From Stenopsyche tienmushanensis (taxonomy: Eukaryota > Arthropoda > Insecta > Trichoptera > Stenopsychidae), in the NCBI GenBank assembly GCA_008973525.1, contig WACJ01000010.1, forward strand, positions 1,178,001-1,242,000: DNA of 64,000 nt, read 5' to 3'. Below, piece by piece: positions 36,991 through 46,726 of this stretch. Each line of letters begins with the position of its first letter. Positions within the stretch are counted from its first letter, which is position 1. The notes under the pieces were generated by a model. It saw only the letters and a list, made by a program, of their open reading frames with translations. It was not told where the DNA came from and made no database searches. Made by a program: the position numbers and the translations under genes.

Positions 36991-38225
36991 GAATCCATTA
37001 ATATGAATGAGTAGTATAAATATATTATTTAGATATTTACTTGAAAAGGGTCCGTTTCAATTGTAAAACGTCATTCTAAACTAGGTAATTTAGTTTCATG
37101 AGTAAAATGTACACAATGCAAAATCTCCGCAAATATTAATCAGCTTAATTTCTTCGTTAGCTAAAATGTAATACAATTAGTTTGAATATAATAATCTTAT
37201 AATGAAACTTCATATACTTTATGTAATTAGAGTATGTATTGTGCTCTTTGCATAGGTTTTTGATTATATTGAAGGCAAAAATATAATTAATTAACGCCAG
37301 TCTGAGTGATACTTGAAAAGATGGTTCGGATATGTAGCGACTTTAATGAGAGCTTGTGTAGGATGTTTCGTATAAAAAAATCTTCCAATTTATTCAAGGA
37401 TCTAGAAAATAATGTCAAAAACCTTTCAGATGGAACAATGATATTTTTTCAAGCCTTATTTTGTTTATTGAAAAAGAAAATATTACAATCAATCACAGTA
37501 CATGGCTCATACCCATATCGGAAATATGCAATTACCATATATTATACTATGGCGGATAAAATCCATATGGGAAAGGATTTTCAGATAAATGTGTGACAAT
37601 TTGTAAACAGATTTTTTATTTATTTAAGAAAACAACATTTCCGAAGAGCTTAAAAGTGTTTATCACAGAAAAATAGGGTCAAATAACTTATTCGAATAAT
37701 TTGAACCGCATCGAAAGTCTTTTAGCGAAAAATATCAAATAGATTTGCCATAAATGTATTTATCTTGAATACAACCTTTACTGATTTTGCATAATCTCAT
37801 GGCGTTTTAAATTTATTTTTAATTTAAAACATTAGAAAAAATCACTTTTAAATTCATAGCTTAAAAATCACAACTTATTGCTTGATACGGCCACCTTTGA
37901 CGTGGATAATAGCGTTGAATAATGAAATGAACGCGTTGCATGCATACAAAATTGCGCCTTCAGTAGTCATTCTCAATCTTGTCAAGGATCAGTTTTCTAT
38001 AGCTGTATATTTCTATAGCTATTGTTTTATATAGCTGCCATTGAGTTGGATACTTTTTTTTGTTAAAGACTCTTATTCAGACTGCCCAAACAAAATATCT
38101 CAAAAACTATTTTTTTTCAAAAATTCATTTTTTTAAAAAAAATCAAAAAATTTGCTCAGTATGAGCGACACTAATTCTTGCTGTAATTATCAATATTTAA
38201 CTTATAATTCAATTTTATTATATTA
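36991..38225. other. no supported gene
   Basis: AT-rich. A 96-codon plus frame (37306-37596) has no recognisable domain or splice context and is probably chance. Confidence 0.45.
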
Positions 38226-38455
38226 ATTTAACAGCGTCATCTTCTGTGGCGCTGCGGACATATTACGCCTGAAGGAACGACCCCGATCGCTTATTGCGCA
38301 TGCATCGTAGGCGTGAGCCGTGAGGTGTCTTCGAATAGCCTTGACTGCGGGAAGACGTCCTTCCCGTCGTCATTAATAAAAAAGTCATCTTAAAAGAAAG
38401 ACTTTCTATTCGACGCCCGTCTCCCTCCATCCCATCTGCCCGGCTACATAACGGC
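38226..38455 (+). mobile_element. Rep-B LTR, 3' part
   Basis: Starts TTTAACAGCGTCATCTTCTG, then GCGCTGCGGACATATTACGC, the hairpin GACTGCGGGAAGACGTCCTT with CCCGTC, an AATAAA-like AATAAAAAAG, TATTCGACGCCCGTC, and ends CCCGGCTACAT. It lacks the first about 130 bases and the last about 25. Confidence 0.75.
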
Positions 38456-38489
38456 TCATAAACAGAACAAAACCACGTGCTAGCGCGGC

Positions 38490-38610
38490 CACACTCATCA
38501 TAAAGACGCTATGCGCATGCGCCACGTCGCCTCTTCTGTGTGTTCGTGTGTGTCTATACATAGCATATATTAACCAGTTTTATTTTAATATATTACACAA
38601 ATACAGCTCA
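38490..38610 (-). repeat. Rep-F, copy 3
   Basis: On the minus strand: GTATTTGTGTAATATATTAA, GACACACACGAACACACAGA and AGAGGCGACGTGGCGCATGC. It lies directly behind an LTR fragment, as copy 4 at 62390 lies directly ahead of one. Confidence 0.6.
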
Positions 38611-38847
38611 ATCTTTTAGCAAACAATTTCCATCATGTGAAATGTGAAATGGAGAAAAAGACAAGTATACATAGAGTGCGAGCATTTATTTTGATAACAT
38701 GCGTGTATTCGATTCAAACATTTCTTTTTTCTTGACTTTGATTTTGGGATGATTTGATAGCTAAGTTTTATTTGTGAACGCCCATTATTTTGATCACATT
38801 TTTAATCTACATGTGCAGAAAGTGTATGTCTGTCAGTTCTATAAATA

Positions 38848-38998
38848 CAGTCAACCCTTCTATAGCGTCCAATTTTTTTGTATGATTAATACCTCTTTGC
38901 GCGTGTTAGTCACACAACACAAACGCGTATAAAATTTGTATGGGTGCCTAATTTTCTATAGCGTGGTCCCTATCTCAACGCTATAGAAAGTTTGACAG
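38848..38998. mobile_element. pogo-like MITE (151 bp), TA duplication
   Basis: TA at 38846-38847 and 38999-39000. The ends are inverted: CAGTCAACCCTTCTATAGCG at the left and CTGTCAAACTTTCTATAGCG on the complement. The CAGT start, 'CTATAGCG' motif and TA duplication are typical of pogo/Tigger-type ends. Related copies are 63273-63472 and half copies at 50550 and 57869. Confidence 0.88.
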
Positions 38999-39359
38999 TA
39001 GTTTGCTTAAATTCGGATGTTTGACTTTGCAAAATAAATTTGTTAAAAAAATATATCAAATTTAATCAATGATAAGAGCAATTTCTTTGAAGTTACTACA
39101 ATAAATTTAGTATTTTTACAGTCTCATGACTACTTAACTTGTCATTTTAATTTATTATGATTTTTTAATAATGAATTTGATTGATTAACTCAAGTATTCT
39201 GTAATGGATAAGAGTTCCTTTCTCGATTATATGTTGAGGATATGAAAATAAGCGGGGCAAGCAACAAATTTGGTAAATTGTACGAGGCGGCCCCACATTC
39301 CACAATAAAAGATAATCATGTTTTCAAAGGCCTTCGCCAAATAACGAATTTTATTGTGA
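38999..39359. other. no gene seen
   Basis: AT-rich, nothing supported. Confidence 0.5.
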
Positions 39360-39870
39360 GTCGCAAAAAACATTTTTAAAGAATTTGTCCGCAAATTAAA
39401 CGTTGGTGGCGGAAGCGCTTTATAGGCTCTCCTTAAAAGTCGCGTTGATAACTCAACTTGCTGCGAAAAATAGAAGAAGAGAATTTGAGTGATTTATTGC
39501 CTTGACTGCTGGAAAATAAACATTTCTCGGGAAATTTTCAATGAGCTGGAGGTGGAATTGTGCGAAGGAAAGGGGGCGACAAAAAGCGTGTCCGACGGGA
39601 GCGGGACGCGAACACTGAGAAATTAATAAGAATCAAGGGACTTCGTCAGCTTATTTGGAATTCAGCAAGCATACTTTGAGAACGTATTAATCTTTGTCTT
39701 AACTACACTCCAGGGGTATCGGGGTGGATTTTAATATCTCCGCCGCCTCTCGTCACGACTCCAGTTTTGGGTTTCGGGACAGCCAGGTACGCGTATTCCC
39801 AGCGGCCGAGATCGCATTCACTACCAACCAACAACTTGCGGCTTCCTCATAAACGAAACTGTTCATTTCA
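39360..39870. other. largest GC-richer unique island
   Basis: About 500 bases with markedly higher G+C (for example around 39565-39610 and 39715-39830). No repeat partner in the window, no transposon ends and no convincing splice-flanked frame. Its length and composition make it the best conserved-non-coding or enhancer candidate here, by inference. Confidence 0.35.
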
Positions 39871-41316
39871 CGACTAAGGCTTTTAGGGAATTGAAAAACT
39901 CGTAAACTTAACGTCATGTGTGGTGGCTACAAAAAATCCCAACTTTTGCCCACATAACCCATAAGTAGATGGAATATCTGAGAATGCACATGGACATTTT
40001 AAGATATATTTTTTAATATGAGTGCATCAAATATTTTTAATTATTTTAATTACAAAAGTCCGATACAAGTAACGGATAGACAAGCTATCAATTCGGAAGT
40101 TGTGGATATTTATAAGATAGTCCCAACCCTCGTTTGGTATATGAATAAGGAGCTCATGAGTCGAACAAGGATCACAAAAACCGCTCTTTTTTATTCTAGT
40201 ATAAAAACTCATACATTACAATGTCTTGTTCATTTTTATATGTTGTACCGTAGAACAAAAAAGTGTTGTTTGTAGCTAGATTTTGAATGAGCCAATATCT
40301 AGCTGCTTTTCATTTTCTTCATGCAGAGCTCTTGTTCTGATTTAACATCATCCTGATGACCGTCGTTCATCGTTGCCGGCACGACATCTAGAGCCACATG
40401 ATACAGATATTGTACGTACAATATTCGAACGATTTGTGATAATGCAGAATTAATTTAGCTATGACGAAGATAGACGATTCTATAAAGTCAGCGATGGATT
40501 TACACTACAATGTAAATCTTCACCGAGAGTTCATCAGTCTAAAAATTCAAATTTATTTCCTTGCCCTCGTCAAAGACTTCTTTAGTAATTATGTGGAACA
40601 CCCCATGTAGTCATAAGCAATACAATTGATGAGTAAAATATTTACAACAGTTGTCTTCTTAAAAACAAAAAAAAATGTTTTGCCCCGCGTCTGATTTGCC
40701 CAAAGTTTTCCTTTTTATTGATATTTAAGCCGGATAGTTATTGGTTTTGTTTGCACTGCATTAAAGTGTTGAATTTATCCAGGATAAACTTTGGGTCCTG
40801 TGGGTCCCCGGTGAATCGCACTCCATGCACCCTCGAGCGCCCTTCAAAATTTCCCCAAGCTCAGATGGTTTTACAGACAGCGCAATATTCCAATTTGGAG
40901 ATTGTAAAAAATGATTGGGTATCCCGATAAATTCATCGCATTTTCCGAAAAAGAAAACTTTTCCGCGTCGATATTTTTTGGGTAAAAAATATTTTCAAAT
41001 TGCATATATATGCAAAAATACTTTTCAAGAAATATTCTTAAGAATCTATGATATATATATTTTTTTACCCTAAATATAATATGTTCTATTATGATATGAG
41101 CAAGATGAAAATAATCTTTATTTGCTATCAATCACCTCACAAGCTACAGGAGTAAGCGTGTTTTCTTCCAAAGTAAACATAATTTCTTGTTGGCTTCAGC
41201 AAGTTTAAGCCAGTCTGGTACTATCTTAATGATTGTTTATATTACTTATTCATAGAAAATTTAAAAAAACTCTTGAGCTATTGAGCAAACGCTAAGAATG
41301 CTATAATGATGGTTAG
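39871..41316. other. no supported gene
   Basis: AT-rich. Opposed frames at 40018-40275 (+, 85 codons) and 40871-41131 (-, 86 codons) have no recognised domain. A GC-richer patch at 40790-40870 has no partner. Confidence 0.45.
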
Positions 41317-41724
41317 TAGGGCCGTAACAAGGGCGTGGCAAAGCAAGCGCCCGCCACGGGCGCAATTTGGCTTGGGGCGCAAAACGCAGAATACCGACCC
41401 GGTCGAGAGTTGCACTTGATTTTTATTTTACTCGAATCAACACTGATTGATCTTGTCCGTTTTTATAATATATATACTAAGTTATCAAGACCCAACCGGC
41501 ATCAATAATATTTTCGACCGATCGTAAAATTTAAACAACCCACCCAATCAGTCTTCTTTAGATAAATGAGAGTTTGTAATTATTCTGTAGGCATGTTTAA
41601 ATATGGCATCCAATAATGAGGCGCTCATTCATCATATCAGCGGTCCGAAAAGCGGACCGATTGAACATACAAAACTTTATGTCTACTCTGTCCTCTTTTA
41701 GGGCTTTTTGCGGCATTTTCTATA
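41317..41724 (-). mobile_element. hAT2 repeat, copy 3, with terminal sequence
   Basis: The outer end reads TAGGGCCGTAACAAGGGCG (41317 onward), followed by a GC-rich palindromic block around GCGCCCGCCACGGGCGC and then the shared body (GGCTTGGGGCGCAAAACGCA, CGGTCCGAAAAGCGGACCGA, CCTCTTTTAGGGCTTTTTGC). A TAGGG start with GC-rich subterminal repeats fits hAT. Similarity to the 16600 copy stops at about 41724, just before transposase coding begins. An 8-bp duplication could not be shown because the other end is missing. Confidence 0.7.
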
Positions 41725-41736
41725 CAGCAGCCGCTA

Positions 41737-41940
41737 ACTATACGCTGGGTCGGGTAATTTATGGACTATATTTTGATAGCCATAGATTTTGGTAGCCAGG
41801 CAACTTGTTGCTGAAAATACACGCTCAGCCTCTACACTTGTTGGAGGTATCGTCATCAGATATTTAGATGCTAGCTCGAGTTGATGACCAATGTGACTGA
41901 TAAAATTCCTTTCTGCTAAGACACGGACTAAAACTCGCAA
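41737..41940 (-). pseudogene. hAT transposase C-terminal dimerisation domain fragment
   Basis: The minus frame contains LASKYLMTIPPTSVEAERVF followed by SATSCLATKI. The motif 'YL..PATS..SERVFSAAG' is the core of the hAT family C-terminal dimerisation region. The frame loses similarity after ATKI, where the family reads R.L....ALIFL, so a frameshift or truncation is likely. The N-terminal BED finger and catalytic residues are absent. It lies immediately upstream, on its own strand, of the hAT2 end at 41317-41724, which is the arrangement expected for the 3' part of a once-autonomous hAT. Confidence 0.85.
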
Positions 41941-42059
41941 AATTCCCGATTTCCCGACAAATTATTTATTTCCGTCGCTGCAGATGAATACTTATATACT
42001 ATAATACTTTGATGTGATTATTTATTATATTACAGAGGGATACTAAAAATCTGAATCCT

Positions 42060-42154
42060 GTATCTATTATATTTCATATCGATATCCCCATTATTAGAGT
42101 CGAGGTGTAGTAAATACATCACCGGTAGGGAAAGGTTAATATAACAATTTGAAA
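42060..42154. repeat. 95-bp segment identical to the hAT MITE interior
   Basis: Identical base for base to 20040-20134 (starts GTATCTATTATATTTCATAT). Flanks on both sides differ. It lies about 120 bp beyond the hAT transposase fragment, on the side where that element's 5' end would be. Confidence 0.9.
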
Positions 42155-42179
42155 CATTTGACTTTTTGCTCTTTTTTTA

Positions 42180-42280
42180 AACTTTTTTTTTGAGTTCCAA
42201 ACATTTATATCGGTTCGATTACGATTTTCGTTCCGGAAAAAAATACGGTTTCCCGGTTATTCATTTGCGATTCAGCTCCA
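42180..42280. repeat. diverged hAT subterminal repeat
   Basis: TTCCAAACATTTATATCGGT, TTCGTTCCGG and AAAAAATACGGTTT resemble the interior of the hAT MITE at 44873-45022 (TTCCTAACATTTATATCGCA, TTCGTTCCGG). Ends are not preserved. Positions 42281-43337 beyond it hold nothing recognisable; the less AT-rich part at 42590-42790 has no defined exon. Confidence 0.5.
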
Positions 42281-43337
42281 AGTGATTCATTTTTGATTTT
42301 TTTTAAATATTTAACTGTATTAAAAAAATATTTTCTATCATAATTTAAAACGTTTTATTCCTTCTTTAATCATTGATGATTGCGTGCGATATTTTGTCGA
42401 GCGTTCCTAAAGACACATTACAAACGATGAATGGAAGACTTGTTTTATTCAAAATAGAGAACATCATTTAATAACCACCCCAGGGCCCCAAAATTGCCAC
42501 TTTGTTTTACGGGTGCTATATTTTCATTACTTTATAAATAATTTATAATGCAAAATACGCAATAAGAAGGAAAATATAGGTAGTAATACCCGATGGAGAG
42601 TGAAATGTGTATTACCTTTCTCAATGGTGTGCTGCAGGTACTCTAAATGCGGGGTGAATCTAATTACGGCAACTGTTCTCATGAAACGTCACATTGAATT
42701 GAGGAGCCAATAAAGTACAGCTCCAGAGCCAGGGCTCCGATCCAATTTGTTATTTATTTGATATTCCAAAGGCGCAGGTGAGTTCACCCACTCAAATATG
42801 ACGACTTAATTCGATCTAATTTATTCAGGGAATATTCAATAGAAAGACTGAGCATCCTTTCATTACACGGCGGATGAAAGAAGCGTATACATTTATATCT
42901 ATATTCACTCTAGGAATCGATAAATGCAATTTTTTCTATCTTCTATCGTATATTGCGCCTGCCTGTTTCATTGTATACTGAAAACTATTGATGATGAAGG
43001 AGACTTCAATATGAAATAATTGTAAAAATAATAATACGCTGCTCTGCAGTGTATATTGCAGCATACATTCGAAATGTAAAAGGCTTGACTTATAAATTCA
43101 CATTCATATATTTTTTATTATTTCACTAATATTTTGTATTTTCATAGAAAGGCTCTAAAAATATTTTTTAAAATGTCTAATTTCTACTATGCTTCATTGA
43201 TTGCATTTGTATATATTACCTAGCCAAATTTTCCCCATTAAAACCATTTACAACGTTATAAATTCTCCCATAAAAATTATGGCAAAATATTTATATTTTT
43301 TAAAACATACTGTTTGTGTTATCCATGTTTAAAATAT

Positions 43338-43359
43338 GGTTTCCCTGTCGCACCCTGTA
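43338..43359 (-). repeat. Rep-H transposon end, inverted
   Basis: TTTCCCTGTCGCACCCTGTA is the inverse of the Rep-H end (TACAGGGTGCGGCAGGGAAA at 56249). Confidence 0.6.
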
Positions 43360-43390
43360 CGACAGAGGGGTCGAACTCAAAGGCCAACTA

Positions 43391-44080
43391 TATACACTTG
43401 GGTCTGTTTTCATGCGACAGATACGTTCCACGGAGAGTCGCAAATAAAAAGACTTGAACTCTATAGAAAACTGAGGGATAGGTTCCATTATTTTAAAAAA
43501 TCGCATAACTTCAAATCATTGCGATAGAACGGACCAAAAATCGCATAAAAAAAGTTTATAATAAATTCATGTAAATCCAAAACACAATACATATTTATCT
43601 TAGAATTGCTTATTAAAGACTATTTTAAATGATAATCGTACAATTTACGAATCGTCATCCTTCTGTGTTGAAATCGTCTTTTTTAAAATGTAATCCGTGA
43701 TTTAACTTATAGCTGCTTTTTATTTTTTATCCAATAAAGGATCAGAGTTTGAATGATTTGATCGAAATTTGAGTTTAATTTCGTGCGATTGGTGACTGAT
43801 TTTCTGATTGGCGACTTCGTTTTTTTTGATTGCTCTTATGGTCGATTTCCTCAGGTTGAGAGATTTGCTACGCCTGCTAATTCGCCAAGTAATCCAAAAT
43901 GGCCAGTTTCTTATCAAGAGACTGGCAATTTTACCCTGTACACACATCGCCCTATACACAATCATACTTTAACGATTGTGTCTTGCACTAGTTTTAATTT
44001 TAGTGATTTTATTTATGCGAATGCGCATAAAAAAAGCTTACATAGAAAAATGAGGAATAGGCTCCATTATCGATCCATCA
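43391..44080. mobile_element. Rep-D pogo-like element, uninterrupted copy
   Basis: The left end TATACACTTGGGTCTG (43391) is the inverse of the end at 5561-5576. It then has AGATACGTTCCACGGAGAGT, GAGGGATAGGTTCCATTATT, repeated ATCGCATAAA blocks, TCGTCATCCTTCTGTGTTGA and, near the other end, CTTGCACTAGTTTTAATTTT and AGGAATAGGCTCCATTAT. The two ATAGGYTCCATTAT segments are in direct orientation. The right end is lost near the start of Rep-C. Frames of 81-100 codons on both strands overlap each other and have no recognised domain. Confidence 0.65.
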
Positions 44081-44088
44081 ATTGAAGG

Positions 44089-44731
44089 TTGATATTTTAA
44101 GCGAAAAACATTAATATTTAGTGTGTTGATTAGGCGATCTTTATTTAACATAAACATATATTTTTAAATTTGACAAAGTATGATAGTGAGAATGGGGGGA
44201 GCCATGTATGTCGATACGCGAGCGATGACATTCTTCACCGCGGAAGTCTTAAGTCCTGAATAAATGATTTACAGTTGAAAAATTTAACATATTAATAATT
44301 TTTACAATATTGTGTTTAGTTTGACCTATAATTAAGATTAAATATGAGAAAATAAATGAATGGTGAGCGATCGAAGAAAATTGTGTATTTTTAACAACTT
44401 CTTTTGTAGTTTTTTGTTCATTAAATATATATTTTTTTAATATTTTTAAATTATTGTAGTTTATACGACGAAAACGTTTATTGTACATGTACTAACCAAA
44501 TTTCATAAAGAATTCTCATCTAGAACGTATGAAAACACTTCCGCGAGCTTGGAAAAAGCAGTAGTCACCTCAGCGTCACGCAGCAAAGCTTCTCCTTGTT
44601 GGCCTTTAAATTTTTCGAATACTATTTATAACGACTTGAAATTTATTCATAGTGTTTTTAAACATTGGTTCTTTCCAAAGCATATATAAAAAATATCTTT
44701 TTTGAACCCCCAAGGCAAAAAAATCTCTTAA
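44089..44731. mobile_element. Rep-C TTAA element, copy 2, left end lost
   Basis: Shares with the 13547 copy TAGTGTGTTGATTAGGCGAT, GTCTTAAGTCCTGAATAA, TTTTGTAGTTTTTTGTTCAT and CATTGGTTCTTTCC, ending CAAGGCAAAAAAATCTC plus TTAA (44728-44731). It retains the about 80-bp internal block (CACGCAGCAAAGCTTCTCCT) missing from copy 1. Confidence 0.8.
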
Positions 44732-44864
44732 GCAATGTTAATACCAAACACAGAATAACTACACAAATTAGCTCCTTTTTGGTGGAACGGTTTATTTAAA
44801 TTGACCATAAAATATACAAAAATTAACTCTCAATTGACTTGTTGAATCTCCAACTCAAGACAAC

Positions 44865-45030
44865 CTTTAAACTAGGGCTTCGAACCGTTATTTTGTTAAT
44901 TTCGGTTTTGGTTTCGGTTACGTTCCTAACATTTATATCGCATTTATTATGGTTTTTTTTCCGGGAAAAATAATGGTTTTATTCGTTATCGGTTTTCGGT
45001 TTCGTTCCGGTTCAAAGCCCTGCTATAAAC
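44865..45030. mobile_element. hAT MITE (150 bp) with near-perfect 8-bp duplication
   Basis: Element 44873-45022. The left end is TAGGGCTTCGAACCG; the right end on the complement is CAGGGCTTTGAACCG. Flanking octamers are CTTTAAAC and CTATAAAC (7 of 8 match). The interior is made of CGGTTTTCGGTTTCGGTT-like subterminal repeats, common in hAT MITEs. Confidence 0.85.
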
Positions 45031-45415
45031 TGACTCTCCGCACCTTTTATCTACTAGGTTTAATTATTTCATCATTAAGCCATGTTATAAAAAAAGTCCT
45101 GTTACGTTCAATTTAGATAAAATCCCAAAAGTAAAAAAAGCTGCCAATGAATATTAAATTCGTTTTAAATAAGGCCTGGAAAAGACTAAAATCAAAATAT
45201 TAAAAACCTTCTATATCTAGTTTTTTTAAGGGATCATATGTTAACAAAGCTCGTTCATCAATCAGCCCTCAAAACCCCATTTGTAATCTATTTGCAAAGT
45301 CAAAGCGAATATTCTCGACCGTGAGTGAGCGCCCCAGGTCATACGTTTATGGTCATAAAAACAACATTTATTAATTCTAATAAATTTATATGTATATCCA
45401 TGAAAAAATGATTAC

Positions 45416-45558
45416 CTGCTCGTACGTGAACGTCGTGTGAAAGCAGTGTTCCTAACACTGTTTCTGCTCGACAGCGATAAATCCTGTCATGGACCTCTGC
45501 ACGGTAGTCAGCATCCCCAAACGGTGGAAAATATAGACTTCCATTGTCCAAAACTTCC
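45416..45558 (-). CDS. Dscam-like cell-adhesion gene, internal exon (end of Ig domain 1)
   Basis: This is the one convincing host exon. On the minus strand it follows a polypyrimidine tract and acceptor (TTTTCTTTGTTTTCAG) and ends at GAGCAG before donor GTAATC. It is 143 bp long: one base completing a split codon, 47 full codons, then one base of the next. The protein contains NGSLYFPPFGDADYR, then EVHDRIYRCRAE with the disulphide-forming Cys of an Ig domain, then LLSHDVHVRA. This matches the end of Ig1 in arthropod Dscam proteins (form 'GKLVFPPFRAEDYR.EVH..VY.C.A.N..G...SRDVHVRAV'). Dscams are Ig/FnIII transmembrane or secreted receptors acting in neuronal self-recognition and, in some arthropods, immunity. 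The exact paralogue is uncertain. No other exon was found within 45 kb downstream or 18 kb upstream. Confidence 0.85.
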
Positions 45559-46275
45559 CTGAAAACAAAGAAAAATATATTTATTCATGTCATTATCAAT
45601 GTAGAGCACCGACAATGACTTTGGAAACGCCTACCATATCATCGAGTTTTATATAAACACATAACATTATTTTTAAACAAAGTTTTTTTCTATAAAAATC
45701 CATTTTGTTTATTGAGTATTTCGGTGCATTAACCGATTTAAGTACAGTGATTTATATCACTATCATTACACTATGAAATTAACGTTTTCAATCGGAGGAA
45801 TTGCTAAAAAATAAAGACTTTCATCTAAAGGGCCCATTAGAAATCATCAGAAGAGTAGACATTTGAAAGACAGGAAAAGACCGGACCACCCAAAATCTCC
45901 TACGGATATCGATTTATTTTATTACTTTCTAAGGTGACGACTAACGAAGATTATAATAATCCAAACGAAACAAATAAATTAGAATGATTTGAGCATAAAA
46001 ATATAAATATTAATTATTGAAAAAATGTCTTATGGACAGACTATTTCAAATTTGAAATTTTTGGCTAAATGAAAAACAATTTTATTCGCCAAAAAAATAA
46101 AAAATACAGAGAGATGAAAAGGTGGTTCAAATCTACGAAAATTTGCATTTCAACAATTTTGTCTCCAATCAAAAACTTGTCTCCAATCGAGCGATTATAA
46201 GATTACATTACTAAAAATCTTTTATCTATTTGTGCTAATACGATATGGAATTACCTACGAAAATATTGGAGAGAT
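45559..46275. other. intron sequence upstream of the Dscam-like exon
   Basis: Contains the acceptor tract at 45559-45577 on the minus strand. Otherwise AT-rich with nothing recognised. Confidence 0.5.
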
Positions 46276-46726
46276 TTAACCTGTCAAGTGGGCGGGACGT
46301 ATATATACGTCAAACGTAAACTGCATCGAAATTGGTTAGGACGTAAATATACGTCCTCGAAATATATGTTGAGTCCTAAAGCAGGTGGGACTTTTTTTGT
46401 TTAACGAATGTGTGAGTGAAAACGCCAACCTATGCCAATAAAAAACAGAATTACATCTAAACCCTCACGCTTAGTTGTGAGGCATTTTCAAAAAACAAAT
46501 GAAAGGGAACTAAAGCCAGGAAATGTCGAGTTTATTACAAAAAAGGGAAGGAATCTACATATTGGTGTTTGGATTGTGTGATTTTTTTATGAATTCTAAG
46601 CATCGTTAAAAACATTATATGAACTCACGCCAGGTGGGCGGGACGTATATATACGTCCTAGCGATAATATGCGCGCCCACTGTATGTTGCGTTATTGAAA
46701 AGGAAGTTCCCCGCTCAACAGGTTAA
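46276..46726 (+). mobile_element. piggyBac element remnant (451 bp), TTAA at both ends
   Basis: TTAA lies at 46276-46279 and 46723-46726. The ends are CCTGTCAAGTGGGCGGGACG and, on the complement at the right, CCTGTTGAGCGGGG. A subterminal copy of GTGGGCGGGACGTATATATA occurs near 46652, inside the right end. The palindrome GACGTATATATACGTC is present at both ends and a relative (GGACGTAAATATACGTCC) at about 46340. The interior retains the last part of a piggyBac transposase. Confidence 0.9.
46515..46592 (+). pseudogene. piggyBac transposase C-terminal Cys-rich finger, fragment
   Basis: The frame reads ARKCRVYYKKGKESTYWCLD, then C and VIFL and a stop. PiggyBac transposases end in a Cys-rich, RING-like finger with the pattern 'RKCRVC.KKGKR.ETRYWC..C...LC...CF..YH'. 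Four zinc-ligand positions are expected in this half, and here CRVC has become CRVY, so one ligand is lost. A premature stop removes the second half. A few residues upstream (HFQKTNE, in another frame) may be the lead-in. The DDD catalytic core is gone. Confidence 0.78.
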
